Translations under genes and position numbers: made by a program
Notes under the pieces: generated by a model
Told to the model about the DNA's origin: nothing
Seen by the model: the letters and a program-made list of their open reading frames with translations, nothing else
The model's database searches: none
Assembly: GCA_025266875.1 (NCBI GenBank)
Contig: JALLLT010000058.1
Location: forward strand, 62,001-126,000
DNA from: Fennellomyces sp. T-0311
Lineage: Eukaryota > Mucoromycota > Mucoromycetes > Mucorales > Lichtheimiaceae
Direction: 5' to 3'
DNA length: 64,000 bases
Shown here: one piece after another, positions 23,137 to 35,186 of the stretch
Layout of the letters: each line of letters starts with the position of its first letter
Position numbering within the stretch: the stretch's first letter is position 1

Positions 23137-25092
23137 ACCTATGTCTTTTTTTCTCCTTCCTCCTTGAAAATATTCCCATCACCCAAACTCTGTCTCCCCC
23201 CTTATACCACCACCGTTATTACACGATCTAATATTACATAGTTTTGTTTATTGCATGCACATCATTCCCCACCATTTGGCCCCCAAAAACAACTTATACA
23301 TACAGCTCACCACCCCGCTCAAATACATATACTCGATGCTTTTTATTCCAACAGAACTGATATGAATTTCAGTACGGCGCGGGGGGCATTGTTTCATAGG
23401 ATTAGTACTCAGAAGTCCAGGTACTCTACTGTTTGATTGCTCGGCTCGCTCCGTCTCAAAAAAGTGGCATGTTTTGACTTTTGCAAGAGGTTCGGAAATA
23501 AGATGCCTAATCCTAATGCTGACATCATGAACGCGATCGTACCGTCAATCAACTGCTCTAGTCATTCCAACCTTCTGTGTCATTTGTCCATACACTTCAC
23601 TATTTTGCGACATTTATTGAATACAGTCTGTCACTTTAATGGCTGTTCAGCACAACAAGACAGCAATCCTTTACTCGCTGATCTTTGTGAAAAGCACCTT
23701 TTTTGACAAGAGCTCGGTTCCACAAGACATGTAAGCAAGTGTGGTTGAATAGCTATGTAGGTTACAAGATAGTTGCTGCAATCATCAGAGTAGAAAGAAG
23801 TTACCGATGGGGTGCTTCTTACATTGGCTGTCATCTTCAAGGCAGGCTAGGGATGTCTGATTGCTGCTTGCCATACGTAGTACACTGTAGAGCCGTTGCT
23901 TCTTTTGCTATTAACACAAATGTCATACATTTTCATTATATGTGCATTACTCTTTTGAAAATGCGCGAGCGATAAGCACATACTGGTTAGGGGAGGTAGC
24001 ACAGGGGTAGAGGGAGAGCCAGTAGAGTATTCCTCACTCGACTACGTGTACGTATTCAACGTTCTCGCTGTTTATATTATGGGTACGGGTTCCCTTAGGA
24101 ATGTAACTCCATTGCCTTATGTAGTTGAAAAAACATTTACTGTTTCGAACGTGCAAAAGTGCACAGTTGCACAATGATGCGTATGACCATTATTAAGCAC
24201 GGTCTACCTTCAGAGCATCTCGAATATCTATAACGTTCAACAAATAGTATCCAGAGGTTATACAAGGCCAACGATAGGGAGCTCTTTTCTATGCTGTAAG
24301 TATCTCGTTTGCCCTTAGTACATCATGTATCCAACATTTATAACTTTCCAGCAAACGTGCTTCGTAAAAAATACTGGAATCGCGAAGTTGATTATTTATG
24401 TACATGTACGAATCTCAAGATAGAATGGCATGAATACCCATATTAACTTATATAATACATGATGTCATGAGTAGACATCGTGATGGATTTGGTATCCACT
24501 TTTCTTCTCGTATAGTTTGCTACCTAATCATTGTTTGCCTTCGTCGACTTTTACATGATTGACCAGCATGCTCTGTGGATGTTTGCCATCCATCCAAGGG
24601 TTTGAAACAACCCTACTGCTTACGCTATATCGTCATCTTGTTGTGTCTAGGACATGCCGCTTCTATCCGAGCTGATCATCATGGTTTTAGTCAAGCAAAC
24701 GTTTGTCGCTTGGCGAAAGATGTCGATATTAACAGGTATCATCTATTGTGAGATTGTATAGAGGTACGCGCGATACTTTTCACTGTTCGCTAGTCGATGT
24801 TGATAACCAAGCACTGAATAGTTGGAGGGGTTGAGAAGCCAGGTTCATGTTGACGGATATATCATTTGTTTATCTAAATTATTGCAATATATGGAAAGGG
24901 AGAAGTTGTCTAATTACGGACCTCCCGGGTATAGGTGTGTGTGAAAACTAAAGGGGAGCACCTGATTCAAAAGAAAACACACAAGCACTATTTTTGCAAG
25001 AAATGAGAGCGTTATATTACAATTGAAGAAACGGAAAGGAGATATACAAGTGCTTTGAAGTAGAAAGTGGGAATATACGGTGGATATACACT
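23137..25092. other. Intergenic region, nothing convincing
   Basis: Only short frames without motifs are present. Near 23990-24070 a TAGCACAGGGG string resembles a polymerase III A box, but the flanking arms do not pair as a tRNA. Confidence 0.5.
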
Positions 25093-26863
25093 TCATGGTT
25101 GGTGAATCAAACGTGGATAGGAAGAGTAAAATCCATTGCCGACGCCGCCACTGAGAGAAATATCTGCAAACTTTGCAACACTGACGACGGTAGGATCGCA
25201 GCTGGTCACAGCCAAGCCAACATAAATATCTCGTGCTAAAGCCAAATCGGTCATGTTGGCAATGGTCTGCCACACCACTGGCGGTTCGTCAGCGGTCTTG
25301 TTTCCCGAACCGTCGTCTGTACTCTGGTGGCTTGCCTGGGCAATAAAGTCTGTGCCTTTGCGAACCAAACGGAAGCGATAGGGCGGCGATGCACGCAGCT
25401 TCTTGACCAGACGCGTTTCATTAAAGTTCTGGGTTCGAGTTTGCACAAACACGCCGTTTGCAGGTGAAATACCCAGCATAACATGAGGCGAGCCAAGTGC
25501 CAAGTGCTCACGCATCATAATGCCAGCCTTGGCACACGATGCAAATGCCGAATGAGAAACCACGGTTGCCTCGATCGCGCCATCAGCAGAAAGCGACTGG
25601 TAGACGTATCGGAATGCATCCCTGCCGTCGCCAATGTCCACGCCTGAGCCCCACAGTGTAAATGTGTGAGGCGAATCAAAGGAGACACTGCCAGGTAATC
25701 CTATTGCGTCTTGCTCACCCACATCCATTGTCTGCCAATCGTGTGGGAGACTCGGATTCGGTGCCGGACCTGGCAACGGTTGCCGCGGCGATGACAACCG
25801 TGCCTTTAGCAACGGTGCAAGTTTCCGTGCCAACCGATCGTGACCTTGATCATTCAAATGTGTCTACACCAGCACTATACTTATTAAAGACGCCTCATTA
25901 TCGAAAAAAAGAAGAGAGACGCACACTTACAGAATCGGCAAAGGCGGCAGATCCGTATTGGATCCAACCGGTTGTATCCACAAAGAAAACATCCTGATCG
26001 CCTTGGTCGTTCAGCTGATAGACTGCGTCTTGTGATTGGCGCACCAGATCACCGAGCGGTTCCGACAAAATCAATATCGACGTGTGGGACAGATGCGATC
26101 TGATGCGTTTCAAAAAGTTCGAGAGCGCGTCGGTATATTCTTCTTCCTTGTAATCGTTTTGGCCCAAAAGGATGACGATGGCTGAGGGAACATAGCTGCT
26201 GAAATCCCATTCGTCGTTGCTCATCCAGTCGAAGGGTGACCAGTCAAAGTAGCGCGTCTCCATGCCAAGCAGCATGGTGTCGTTCATCAGACGGGCCTGG
26301 TTGTATGCGATCTGAGCGTGTTCGGCCCCAATCATGTCCGAGACGAGCCAGGGGAAGCTAGTGAGCAGCGACTGCGTGGTGCCGACGCCGAGAGCAAGGT
26401 CATGGCCAATGAACTCGACAAGTTGAGGGGAGACGTTGGCGGGAGGTGTGGTGTCGCCGGCCAAAGCAATCACGAGTGACTCCAGGCAAATGGTGGCGTT
26501 TGCGGCTGCGGCGACCAGCAGTTGGTGCTGGCCATCGGATAAATCGGGTGGTGCGACGTCGAGTTGAATGGGCCACTGGCCCGTGTATTTTGCCACCAGC
26601 TGCCGGACCGGTCCTTGGTCCAACTGAACATAGATATGCGTTGGTTGGTTGAGGCGCAACTTGATACGGCCGCCGTAGACGTTGGTCTTAAAGTAGGCCC
26701 CCGCCCAGTTGCTGCGCATATCCTGGGGGGTGGGTTGCCAGCGTCCAAAGTACTTGATGTTGCCATCGTCAAACGGAATCAACTTCTCTGCCGTATCCAC
26801 CTTGGCGCGCAGGGTGGGCGTCAGGAAAAGCAGGGCAATCGCCAGACTGTGTATGAGAAGCAT
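25093..26863 (-). CDS. Secreted CE2-like SGNH-hydrolase-fold protein, catalytic Ser missing
   Basis: Two exons (25931-26863 and 25093-25863) encode 567 residues. A signal peptide (MLLIHSLAIALLFLTPTLRA) is followed by a beta-sandwich domain (KYFGRWQPTPQDMRSNWAGA) and then an SGNH esterase domain, the order of carbohydrate esterase family 2. In CE2 enzymes the nucleophile is in a GDS block; here the equivalent reads VEFIGHDLALGVG, with Asp in place of Ser. Block II is also altered (QIAYNQARL instead of an SGxG-like turn), while block III (LLGQND) and the DxxH of block V (DSTHLNDQGH) remain. The C-terminal 220 residues (from about WQTMDVGEQDAIGLPGS) look like the concanavalin-like DUF1349 domain common in bacterial carbohydrate enzymes. 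I infer a secreted polysaccharide-binding protein or an enzyme with altered chemistry. Splicing is supported by GTAAGT and TAG at the junction. Confidence 0.85.
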
Positions 26864-27081
26864 GAATCCAAAAACAGAGAGCGTCTCTGTTGCAAAGGGC
26901 GACTCGTTGTTTTATGGCAAAAGAGCGTAATAATGTGGGTCGATAACAAAAGGAACGAAAGAGCTGGAGCAACAAAAAGATATTGTAAAGCAAAATGGCT
27001 GGAAAAGTTCAAACCCAGAGCGTTTTTTTTCAGTCTTTTTTTATTGATTTTTTCTATGTACATCTGAAGGGTAATGCATAT

Positions 27082-27623
27082 TTACATCGGGTACCGCACC
27101 CCGTATCCACCGAGCAGGCCGCTGCTGGCGTTGCTGATAAACTGTGATTTGCCTGGGTGTTGTAATGACGACGATGGCGTCAGAACAGCCTGCGCATCGT
27201 CTTCGTCCGTCAGATCCTCGTCCATCATTGTGGTGGACATCGGTGCCGGCGTCGACGTGGGGGGGATCGGTTGGAGCCAAAGGGCATCAGGGCGTGGCGG
27301 TGGTCTGTAGTCCGGTGAGGCGTACGTGATCGATGGTAATTCTGACTGCTCTTCTGCAATGAGATCAGCTTGCAGTTTTTGTTGTTGTTGATGCTGCTGT
27401 CGCTTGATGCACTGTGCGCATGTAAGCAATCTGGCACTGCGCGTCTACATGCCCAACTCTAATTACCTCCTCCTCTGCGTCATCGTCGTCATCCATTCTT
27501 CGCTTGCTTGCATTGTTCAGCTTCCACGCATCTTATAAACAATACGAAAATTTTTTAATTCATTGTCAATGCGATTAATTCATACTCCTCACGCTTACCA
27601 TGGTTACCAAATTGGAATGCCAT
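27082..27623 (-). CDS. Small acidic/Gln-rich protein of unknown function
   Basis: Three exons (27599-27623, 27467-27531, 27082-27411) join in frame to 139 residues. The protein starts MAFQFGNHDAWKLNNASKRR, followed by a DDDDDAEEE acidic stretch, a Gln/His-rich segment (RQQHQQQQKLQ), a Pro-rich middle (RPPPRPDALWLQPIPPTSTP) and an ordered-looking end (LLGGYGVRYPM). I do not recognise the family. The consistent splicing, with phases that match at both junctions, and a TTTATAAAAG box 75 bp upstream argue for a real gene. The basic KRR followed by acidic and Gln-rich segments suggests a nuclear protein, but this is inference only. Confidence 0.6.
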
Positions 27624-27695
27624 TGTAATATATAGTTATAGGGAATGGATGTGTGATGAAAAAAGAAAAGAAAAGGGGGGGAAGCGAAGGCCACC

Positions 27696-27706
27696 TCTTT
27701 TATAAA
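27696..27706 (-). promoter_or_regulatory. TATA box of the small acidic protein gene
   Basis: Reading the minus strand, TTTATAAAAG lies about 75 bp before the ATG at 27623. Confidence 0.5.
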
Positions 27707-29999
27707 CGCCGAAGGACCGATTTCTCATCGGCCATGAGCTTTCCCTCCAGGCTATGTTTCGGCACAGCCTATAGATGATTGCTGCTGCCATGGCGCCGAA
27801 ATTAAAACCCAGTATAACCGATGTCATCATTTGAGGGCGAGACTGATCACTGCCATTGTGTCTGTAATCTCCGCGCAGAAATTCGAGTTTCACCAGTTTA
27901 CATAACAAACACAATATTGCGTCGTGCTTGGTTTCCATATTGCTTGATGTGGGTCCAAGAGCTTTTCGAAAGAGCTGATTCGCTCTCCCAAATATGGGTT
28001 AGGCGGCGCGCTCCTGAACGTTCTCATCACGTTGCCACTGAAGTTTAGTGTGCTCTAGTCTACATTATACAGGATATGGGGCCTGGGATTAAGCTGCGCA
28101 CTTTTACTATAAAAAATACAGATGAACATACGCGCGCCTTCTAAAACTCACATCTGGATCAGATGAAGAGATTAACTGGTCAGCCTGATGTTCGGTGGCA
28201 CCTTTTTCCGTCATTGGCGTCCTGATGGGTCATAATCAACTCAACAATGAACTTGGAATCGCCTTTGCTGAAGTGGACTGCTCACCCTGCACGATGGGCC
28301 TCGTCACATGTGCCCTCCTCTTCCTCGACCGTCTGGTATTAATGCTCGTACTTGAACGGAAACAGGAAGAACTTCCGACAAGCCCAGTCACTGATACATG
28401 CATCACTGGGTATATGTGAGTATGGTATTATTAGCCGCAGAAACGTGTCGACGACGCCCAAACGTTGACAGACAGTGGGAAACGATATTCCCATCTTTCA
28501 GCAATATTCTCAACTTCAAAGCCGATCCTGCAATGGCAAAAGCATTGTCACACAGCTCTTCCGAACTTCCCAGAGGGTGTTTATGCGAAATGCCGAGCCA
28601 TACAACGAACAGATGTATCGCTCCTTCCACCAATGTATGATCCGCCACATAGTGGAGGAGCTGAACACGATATTAAATGTAATGTACCTTTCGTATGGGA
28701 AGATACGTCCAAGACAAATCTAGTATTGCTTCCCATACGTTTCGTTTTCTAGGCTTCTGCATTTTCAAACCCAAACTATGACTGTATCTCGAGCCTATTT
28801 CTCGGCGTTTGATCTAGTGCAAATCGATGGGACGCTACGTCATGCGCATACGACGCACTTCATAGTATAAGCAGGTACCTTCCTGCATACAAAATGCGAC
28901 GCACGGGAGACAACTAGAGCTTTTCGTGTGGCTGATAACAACAAAACAATATGAAAGGCTCGAGGACGGAGCTGTTGTCGTTGCAGCGCATGTTTATACC
29001 AGCTTATTCACCCAAATTCCAAGACCCGAAAGTTTCGGTAAACAATACCATCGCGGGATTTATGTGTTTCTTAAGCGCATCATGTCATTACGAGGCAAAA
29101 CATTGATTTTTTCATTTATAAACTGCCAAATAACTTTCTTTCAGAGACATATAGTCGAGCCATTGCGCTCTGGTGATTGATTGCTATTCCGGTGTCATCG
29201 TTCTTCTCTCACCCACCACGCTCTATAAAATGGCTGTACATCATCGAATCCAGCGAATCCGGCAACACCCAAATTGTCGTATCCGACAGTGTTTGACCTG
29301 ATTAGTCAGCGTATTGCTGAGCGCTCCATAGCTGTTTCATGTAAGCATGCCCGCCCAAATACAACTGTTTATTACGTAGAGACATTTAATAAGCTCCAAT
29401 CTTTTTTATCGTAACACAAACGCCGTACTGAAGGGGTACATAACGAATGGAGAGGAGTAGATATGAAGGATACATATAATTTTAGCGGGAGACGTGTGGC
29501 CAGAGCTACGTCTATCTAGGCACCGCTAGCCAGCAAAAGCCAGTGTATAGTAAGGTTAACGACGCGGAGTCGACGGTGGTTCGGTTACATTAACCTTGTT
29601 AGACAACATACCTTCCTTGAAACCATGACGTTTCCAGCTTGAGAAAGGGTACCTTGTCTTTGTTCAACGGCGCAGCGACCTACAAACAAATATGGAGGCC
29701 ACTGACCGACTATTAGACAAAAAAATGACTTTGGTGATACAGTGCCGAGAAAATCCAAAAGTCCACACTCATTCAAGCGCGTGCAGGTGATTGGCTAAAA
29801 CAGAGTCTTCATATCCCGAAGAACAGAAAAGGATCTACGTGTGAAATAGTCTAAAAAAAATATTCGGGTTAGCTCAGGCCCATTGCTGATTTCTAAAAAT
29901 GTCCAAAAAAACACAAATGCAACTCTCCCTACTCATCAACAACAGCCCTTCTTTTTCCCTTGTTTATTTTCTTTTTTCTACCTGCCAGTTTGTCCGCTA
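27707..29999. other. Intergenic region with possible relic fragments
   Basis: Short plus-strand frames at about 28195-28720 and 28926-29180 have some protein-like composition but are broken in every frame and carry no identifiable domain. One frame near 28985-29010 reads IPAYSPKF, reminiscent of the PPYSP block of Tc1/mariner or IS630-type transposases, but the following NPIE signature is absent, so no element is called. Confidence 0.45.
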
Positions 30000-32174
30000 A
30001 TGCTCGATAAAAGTTCCGAAGAGGATCGTATGGAGCTAATCCAAAACGAAGATCGCGTATGGATCGACGATCTTCCTCCACCAAAACGGACAGTGAGCAA
30101 CATCCCCTAAAATAATGAAAAAGACCACAGCTAAAAACAAAACCTGGTAGAACTGGTGTCGGAAGTGCACCCTGGTCTGCATTACCTTGTTGTTGGTATT
30201 TTTTGGTATGGTTATCGGCGCATGGGTGACTCCACCCATCCTCGCTCATAGTCGTGAAGGAAGCACTGAAACAGCAGGTATTTTTTTTGTCGACAACACC
30301 AAGTTAAATATATCCCCAAAAGTCTAAAAAAGCCCAAATTGCTCTAGCCAAACAGCAAACGAAACCACGAAACGTGATTATGATGATTAGCGACGGGCTC
30401 GGACCAGCATCAGTATCGTATGCCCGATCGTATTATCAATTCCTGCACCAGTTACCATACGACCATCAGATGCCCCTAGATACCGTACGTAGAAAACATA
30501 TCCTGTCGGCTATATTTTCTCCTCCTTGAACTGAACACAGCAACCTTGAGCAGATACACGTTGGCCAATCGAGAACTCGCAGCTCATCGACTCTAGTGAC
30601 CGACAGTGCTGCAGGTGCTACTGCATTCAGCTGCGGGCTAAAAACTTATAACGGCGCCGTTGGAGGTAGGATATATAAAGCTAGTATCAGCGACAATCGT
30701 TAACTTGCATATTATAGTGGACCCACAGGGAAACCCATGTGCCACTGTCCTCGAAGCAGCCAAGCTTCAACATGGAATGCGTACAGGACTCGTAGCGACT
30801 TCACGTATCACCCATGCAACGCCTGCATCTTTTTCAGCACATATTGGCGATCGCGACCTCGAAAATCGAATCGCCGCTCAACAAGTCGGCGATAACCCCC
30901 TTGGCAGAACCGTTGACCTTATGTTTGGCGGCGGTTATTGCCACTTCTTACCAAAAGATGCTCCACAGAGTTGCCGCAAGGATACGCGTAACTTGTTTCA
31001 GGAAGCCAAGAATAAGTACGATTGGCGCACTGTGTTTTACAACAACCGTACAGCTTTTGATACCGAAACAATTGAATTACCCGCCATAGCCCTGTTTGCT
31101 GACGACGTAACTACTATATACTTTTTGGTTTAGCCTTCATGCTAACGAACGACGTTATAGCATATGAACTATGAGATTGATCGTGACCCAGCTACGCAAC
31201 CCAGTCTAACCGAAATGGCTGACAAAGCACTCAAGTTGTTGTCCGGTTCGGAGCAAGGATTCTTTTTGATGATCGAAGGCAGTCGTATTGACATGGCGGC
31301 GCACTCGTAAGTTTTTTTCTTCAAAAGCCATTAGCCTGATATAGCTTATTTATACCAATATATACAGAAATGACCCTGCAGGTCATCTGCATGATATTTT
31401 GGAATATCAAAACACCATCGCGCTTGTCAAAGAATTTGTCGATCAGAATCCGGATACGATGATGATTTCAACAAGCGACCACGAAACCGGAGGACTTTCT
31501 CTGGCACGACAAGTGTCACACAAGTACCCAGAATATCTTTGGTACCCAGATGTCGTCGCCAACGCGTCCCATTCGACAGCCTATCTAGCTGATCTAATTA
31601 AGAACCAGCCGCACCCCCTGGACGATCAATACCTCGTGGGAACCATTTTGAAGCAAGGGTTGGGCATTACGGATGCTACATTGAAGGAGTTGACCTATCT
31701 AAAGAAAGCAACAAAGAAAAAGGATCTGGACAAATATTTGGCGGATATGCTATCCATTCGCGCGCAGCTTGGGGTAAGTTTCCCTAAGGATAAAGGAGGG
31801 AAAAAAGTCCTAACTCTTAAATTAAACCAAAAAAAAGTGGGCGACGCATGGCCATAGCGGGGTGGATGTCAACTTGTATGCTTATGGTTCATATTCTGAC
31901 GAGTTGCATGGGAGCCATGAAAATATCTATATTGGCGAATTTATTTCCCGGATTTTAGATTTGAATCTGACAGAGCCTACGATTCAATTGAATGAGTAAG
32001 TGTTTACTTTTTTTTACCCAACTAAAGGCCACCTCACTGATTATTAATTTTTCCAGGGACAACAACAATTTCCATGTCGCCTCCTTGTCAGATGATGACA
32101 AGATCGAGTATACGAATCACATCGATAGATATCACTCCAATCCGGACAGGTTGCATCATCTCTCATATGATTAA
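30000..32174 (+). CDS. Vacuolar repressible alkaline phosphatase (PHO8-like)
   Basis: About nine short exons encode some 550-600 residues. The protein begins MLDKSSEEDRMELIQ (exon 30000-30092), then has a signal anchor in exon 30151-30277 (TLVCITLLLVFFGMVIGAWV), giving a cytosolic tail and lumenal enzyme as in yeast Pho8. The catalytic blocks follow: RNVIMMISDGLGPASVSYAR (metal-binding Asp), VTDSAAGATAFSCGLKTYNG with the nucleophile Ser in DSAAGA, GLVATSRITHATPASFSAH, FFLMIEGSRIDMAAHSNDPA then GHLHDILEYQ, and ISTSDHETGGLSL. Further down, WATHGHSGVDV supplies the last metal-binding His. These are Zn and Mg sites of the alkaline phosphatase family. Yeast Pho8 hydrolyses phosphoesters in the vacuole and is induced on phosphate limitation. 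The exon boundary near 30484/30551 is the least certain junction. Confidence 0.93.
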
Positions 32175-35076
32175 TAATAGGGCGGCACTCTCTCTCTCTC
32201 CATGTACATTATTCTTTTTGTTCCTGTATATTCTATAGTTTTTAGCGTTAGTGATCATCGCAAAACACGACGTCGACTCCTTTCTGTATATAAAGCAATT
32301 CATGTGATAGTCTCCAACTTCAGTAACGCAGCACACCGAGAAGATGGATTATGGTGATGAGATATATCAGTGCATTTTTTTGGGAAGCTTCAGCGTACCT
32401 TTTTTGTCCTTTCCACTCTTTTTGATGTTCAATCATGACGGATCCTCTCATGCCCGTACATCTGTTACTGCCAATTGAAATAGTGGCTGGATGCCAGCCC
32501 GCGCCTGCATATTCATTCTCCTTCTTTTCGAAATGATAAGTTAACGATGTGCGCAAGTGATGTCATGCGCACAGACAAGTTTTTATGCAGCATTTAAAGC
32601 AAATAATTGCGCCAAGATGCATCTGTACATACAATCAATGATACGCTTCAATGTAGGAGAAATCCAGTAATTCAGGCAATGCTGATCTTTTTATGAGGCA
32701 ACAATATTTGTGCATGCATGAATCAGTATACTCTTTATACAACTGCTAATGCATTATGAGCTAAGGGTCAGAAATTTCACACGACTCTCCAAGACGCTCA
32801 CACAAAGGAGCAGTACTTTTATACTGACGATGACACCTGGCAAAGCGTCATCAGACAAGAGATTCTTGTTGCTAAGGATTCGATGTGACTTACAACTAAT
32901 TAGTATAAGAGGGCCATATCAAGTTAGAAAGACAGGGTCATATCATTTCGTATCTATAGGTTAAAGGTCATGTTATATTCCAAGAGAAGGAATATCATAG
33001 GATAGAGCCAAAGACAGCTATATTCTTAAGAGGCGTTGACGAACTGCTTTTGTCCGTACCTCTCGAAAACTGCTCGTATATGTATAGTCATGATTGCATA
33101 GGCGCTAATGTACAATGTTCTTACTCCCATACGGCGCATGACTTTGTTATATACAGGCCCAGAGCTGTGCTTAATGTATCTCGTTATTAAAAACGCCAGC
33201 CGGACTTTTCGGTCTACCCGGCACTCTCATACGTATATGAGTTTCTGATGGGGTTATATTCAAGCGAATTGCTCACATTCTTTGATAGCAACGGGCGGGA
33301 AAATTTACGCATGCAAACTACTAGAAGGAAACCATACATAGAAAATAAATTGTCAATTGTGCTCACCCATACGACCACAAGATCAAATTACCAAGCCTAT
33401 TGTGGTCACGATACCCGAGCCTTTATTAAATTACACTAGGTATTCCTTGTGCTTGTTGATAAAGCCAATGTCGAGTTTAAGAAGTGCTTTCTCTCACTTT
33501 CCATTTAGAGAAGGTGACGACTCTTCCTAAGAAAACTATATTTTTAGAAAACATTGACAATAGCCTATATATTGTATCCCAGTCGGATTTCGATGAAAAA
33601 GGGTATATCACGGATCATTCCAAATCGTGATACTGCTGCAACACCATAAGCTATTTAATTAGGAGTCATCTTTCTTAGCCTATATACGCAAATTCCAATA
33701 TGTTCACAGTAAAATAATTGCTCATAAAAAAGTAGGCGTACTTTGTTCAACATGAACAAGTTTGAACTTATTTACAGAGACGTGCTGGAAGAGAACAAAT
33801 GGGTTTCGGAGCATGGCGTATTTCTTTCCTTGTTGATCACTACATTTGTGAAACACTGAAATGTCCTTTTCACTTTTGCAGTGTACAGACAACTGCGCAA
33901 GGTAAAGCTCCTCATTTTCCTACATAAGTGTAGACTGCTGGTTGAAATGCTGACGAGGACGCGCCTAACCCCTGCTTATCCCGTTCTCCTATTTCACGAT
34001 TTACGTCATAGTCATGCATTTGCTAACGGAAAGCGATACTGTCCCAATTCGCACGGACTGGCAGGTTAATCTGCACAGTCGATGACAAATAATTGGGTTA
34101 GAGATGCATCTATTTACAGCATCTCGCTGCAGACTTCCTGCAAATATCTATACTAGACTATTGTATGCATTTTTCCCAATAGCTTGGCATAACTACGTCT
34201 ACGCATAAAGTAGTCTAGAATACTTAGCTTACACAAAAAAAAGTATTGCGCAGCTTTCGTGGTCACGCGCACGAATAAATAATAAGCTCAAGGTTATCCG
34301 TGAACGCAACAAGAACATTCTCTTTCTGACGCGCGAGCAACCTAAGAGGTCACGCATACATATGGCGACAAAGCACCTGCGCCATTGCCTGCATCAAGAC
34401 GAATTCCGGCGCTACACAAGAGGGCTTGTGAGGTAATTCATGCAAGCGTCTCCTTCATCGAGCTGCTTAGTGAAACGTATAACAGCTGCGCGTTAATCAA
34501 AAGTTTGACATTGTACTTGGTATTCACAGAGAGCGAAAAAAATACGCCCGGCCCATCCCTTTTATAGGCTATAGCAACGTGGATACAAGGGACTCCTTTA
34601 TTTTTGGCAACTTTCGAATCATTTCCGCGATGGACAAACGGTGTAACATGCTGCGTTGGATTAAGAGCAAGAAATCACGGATCGATCGGCGATTTGTTGA
34701 CATGAGTACGATATGTAGAGACAACAGTTTGACACTAAAATCTTGTGCGTTGTAAGTCTGTCTAAGAAAACAGTAGAAGGATGTGTTCAAGTCACTCGGA
34801 CGCACGGGCACCAGTTTTCAGCATTAATGTTAACGACACAAACAGCAAAAAATAACTAATCAATGGGTATTAGAGAGGATTGCCTTTTCCAGATCAGTTA
34901 TGTATGTTCGCGGTATTTTGATGAACATTCTAACAAAAATAGCAAGGATCAGTTAAGGTTGCTGCAGTGACCAGGATTATCGGGTAGTACGAGGCGTAAA
35001 TCGAACAATTACAAAGATTAATGATATCCTTGCTTAAGGGGTAAGTGGGCGCCAAGGGATTGACGACATCTTGAAA
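32175..35076. other. Gene-poor region between alkaline phosphatase and PH-domain genes
   Basis: A CTCTCTCTCTCTC run lies just after the phosphatase stop (about 32188-32200). The rest has only short frames without recognisable motifs. A plus frame near 34560-34760 is somewhat protein-like (IGYSNVDTRDSFIFGNF) but isolated. Nothing else is supported. Confidence 0.5.
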
Positions 35077-35086
35077 TATATAAAAA
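35077..35086 (+). promoter_or_regulatory. TATA box of the PH-domain gene
   Basis: TATATAAAAA lies 110 bp before the ATG at 35187 and is followed by a pyrimidine-rich leader. Confidence 0.5.
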
Positions 35087-35186
35087 GAAGACACAAACCG
35101 TCAATTTTTTTCGTCTTCATCCTTGTTCCTTTTCCGGCTCTTGTACATATTTCTATCTCTACTTTCCTTTTACTTCGTCGTTTGAT

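Noticed and set aside
23990..24075. A tRNA-like string with an A-box match (TAGCACAGGGG) and a TATTCAA loop
   Set aside because: The acceptor and D arms do not pair and no B-box consensus follows at the proper distance, so it is at most a degenerate tRNA-derived fragment.
28926..29180. A frame containing IPAYSPKF resembling the transposase PPYSP block
   Set aside because: The NPIE signature and any upstream catalytic Asp residues are absent; the match is too short to support an element.
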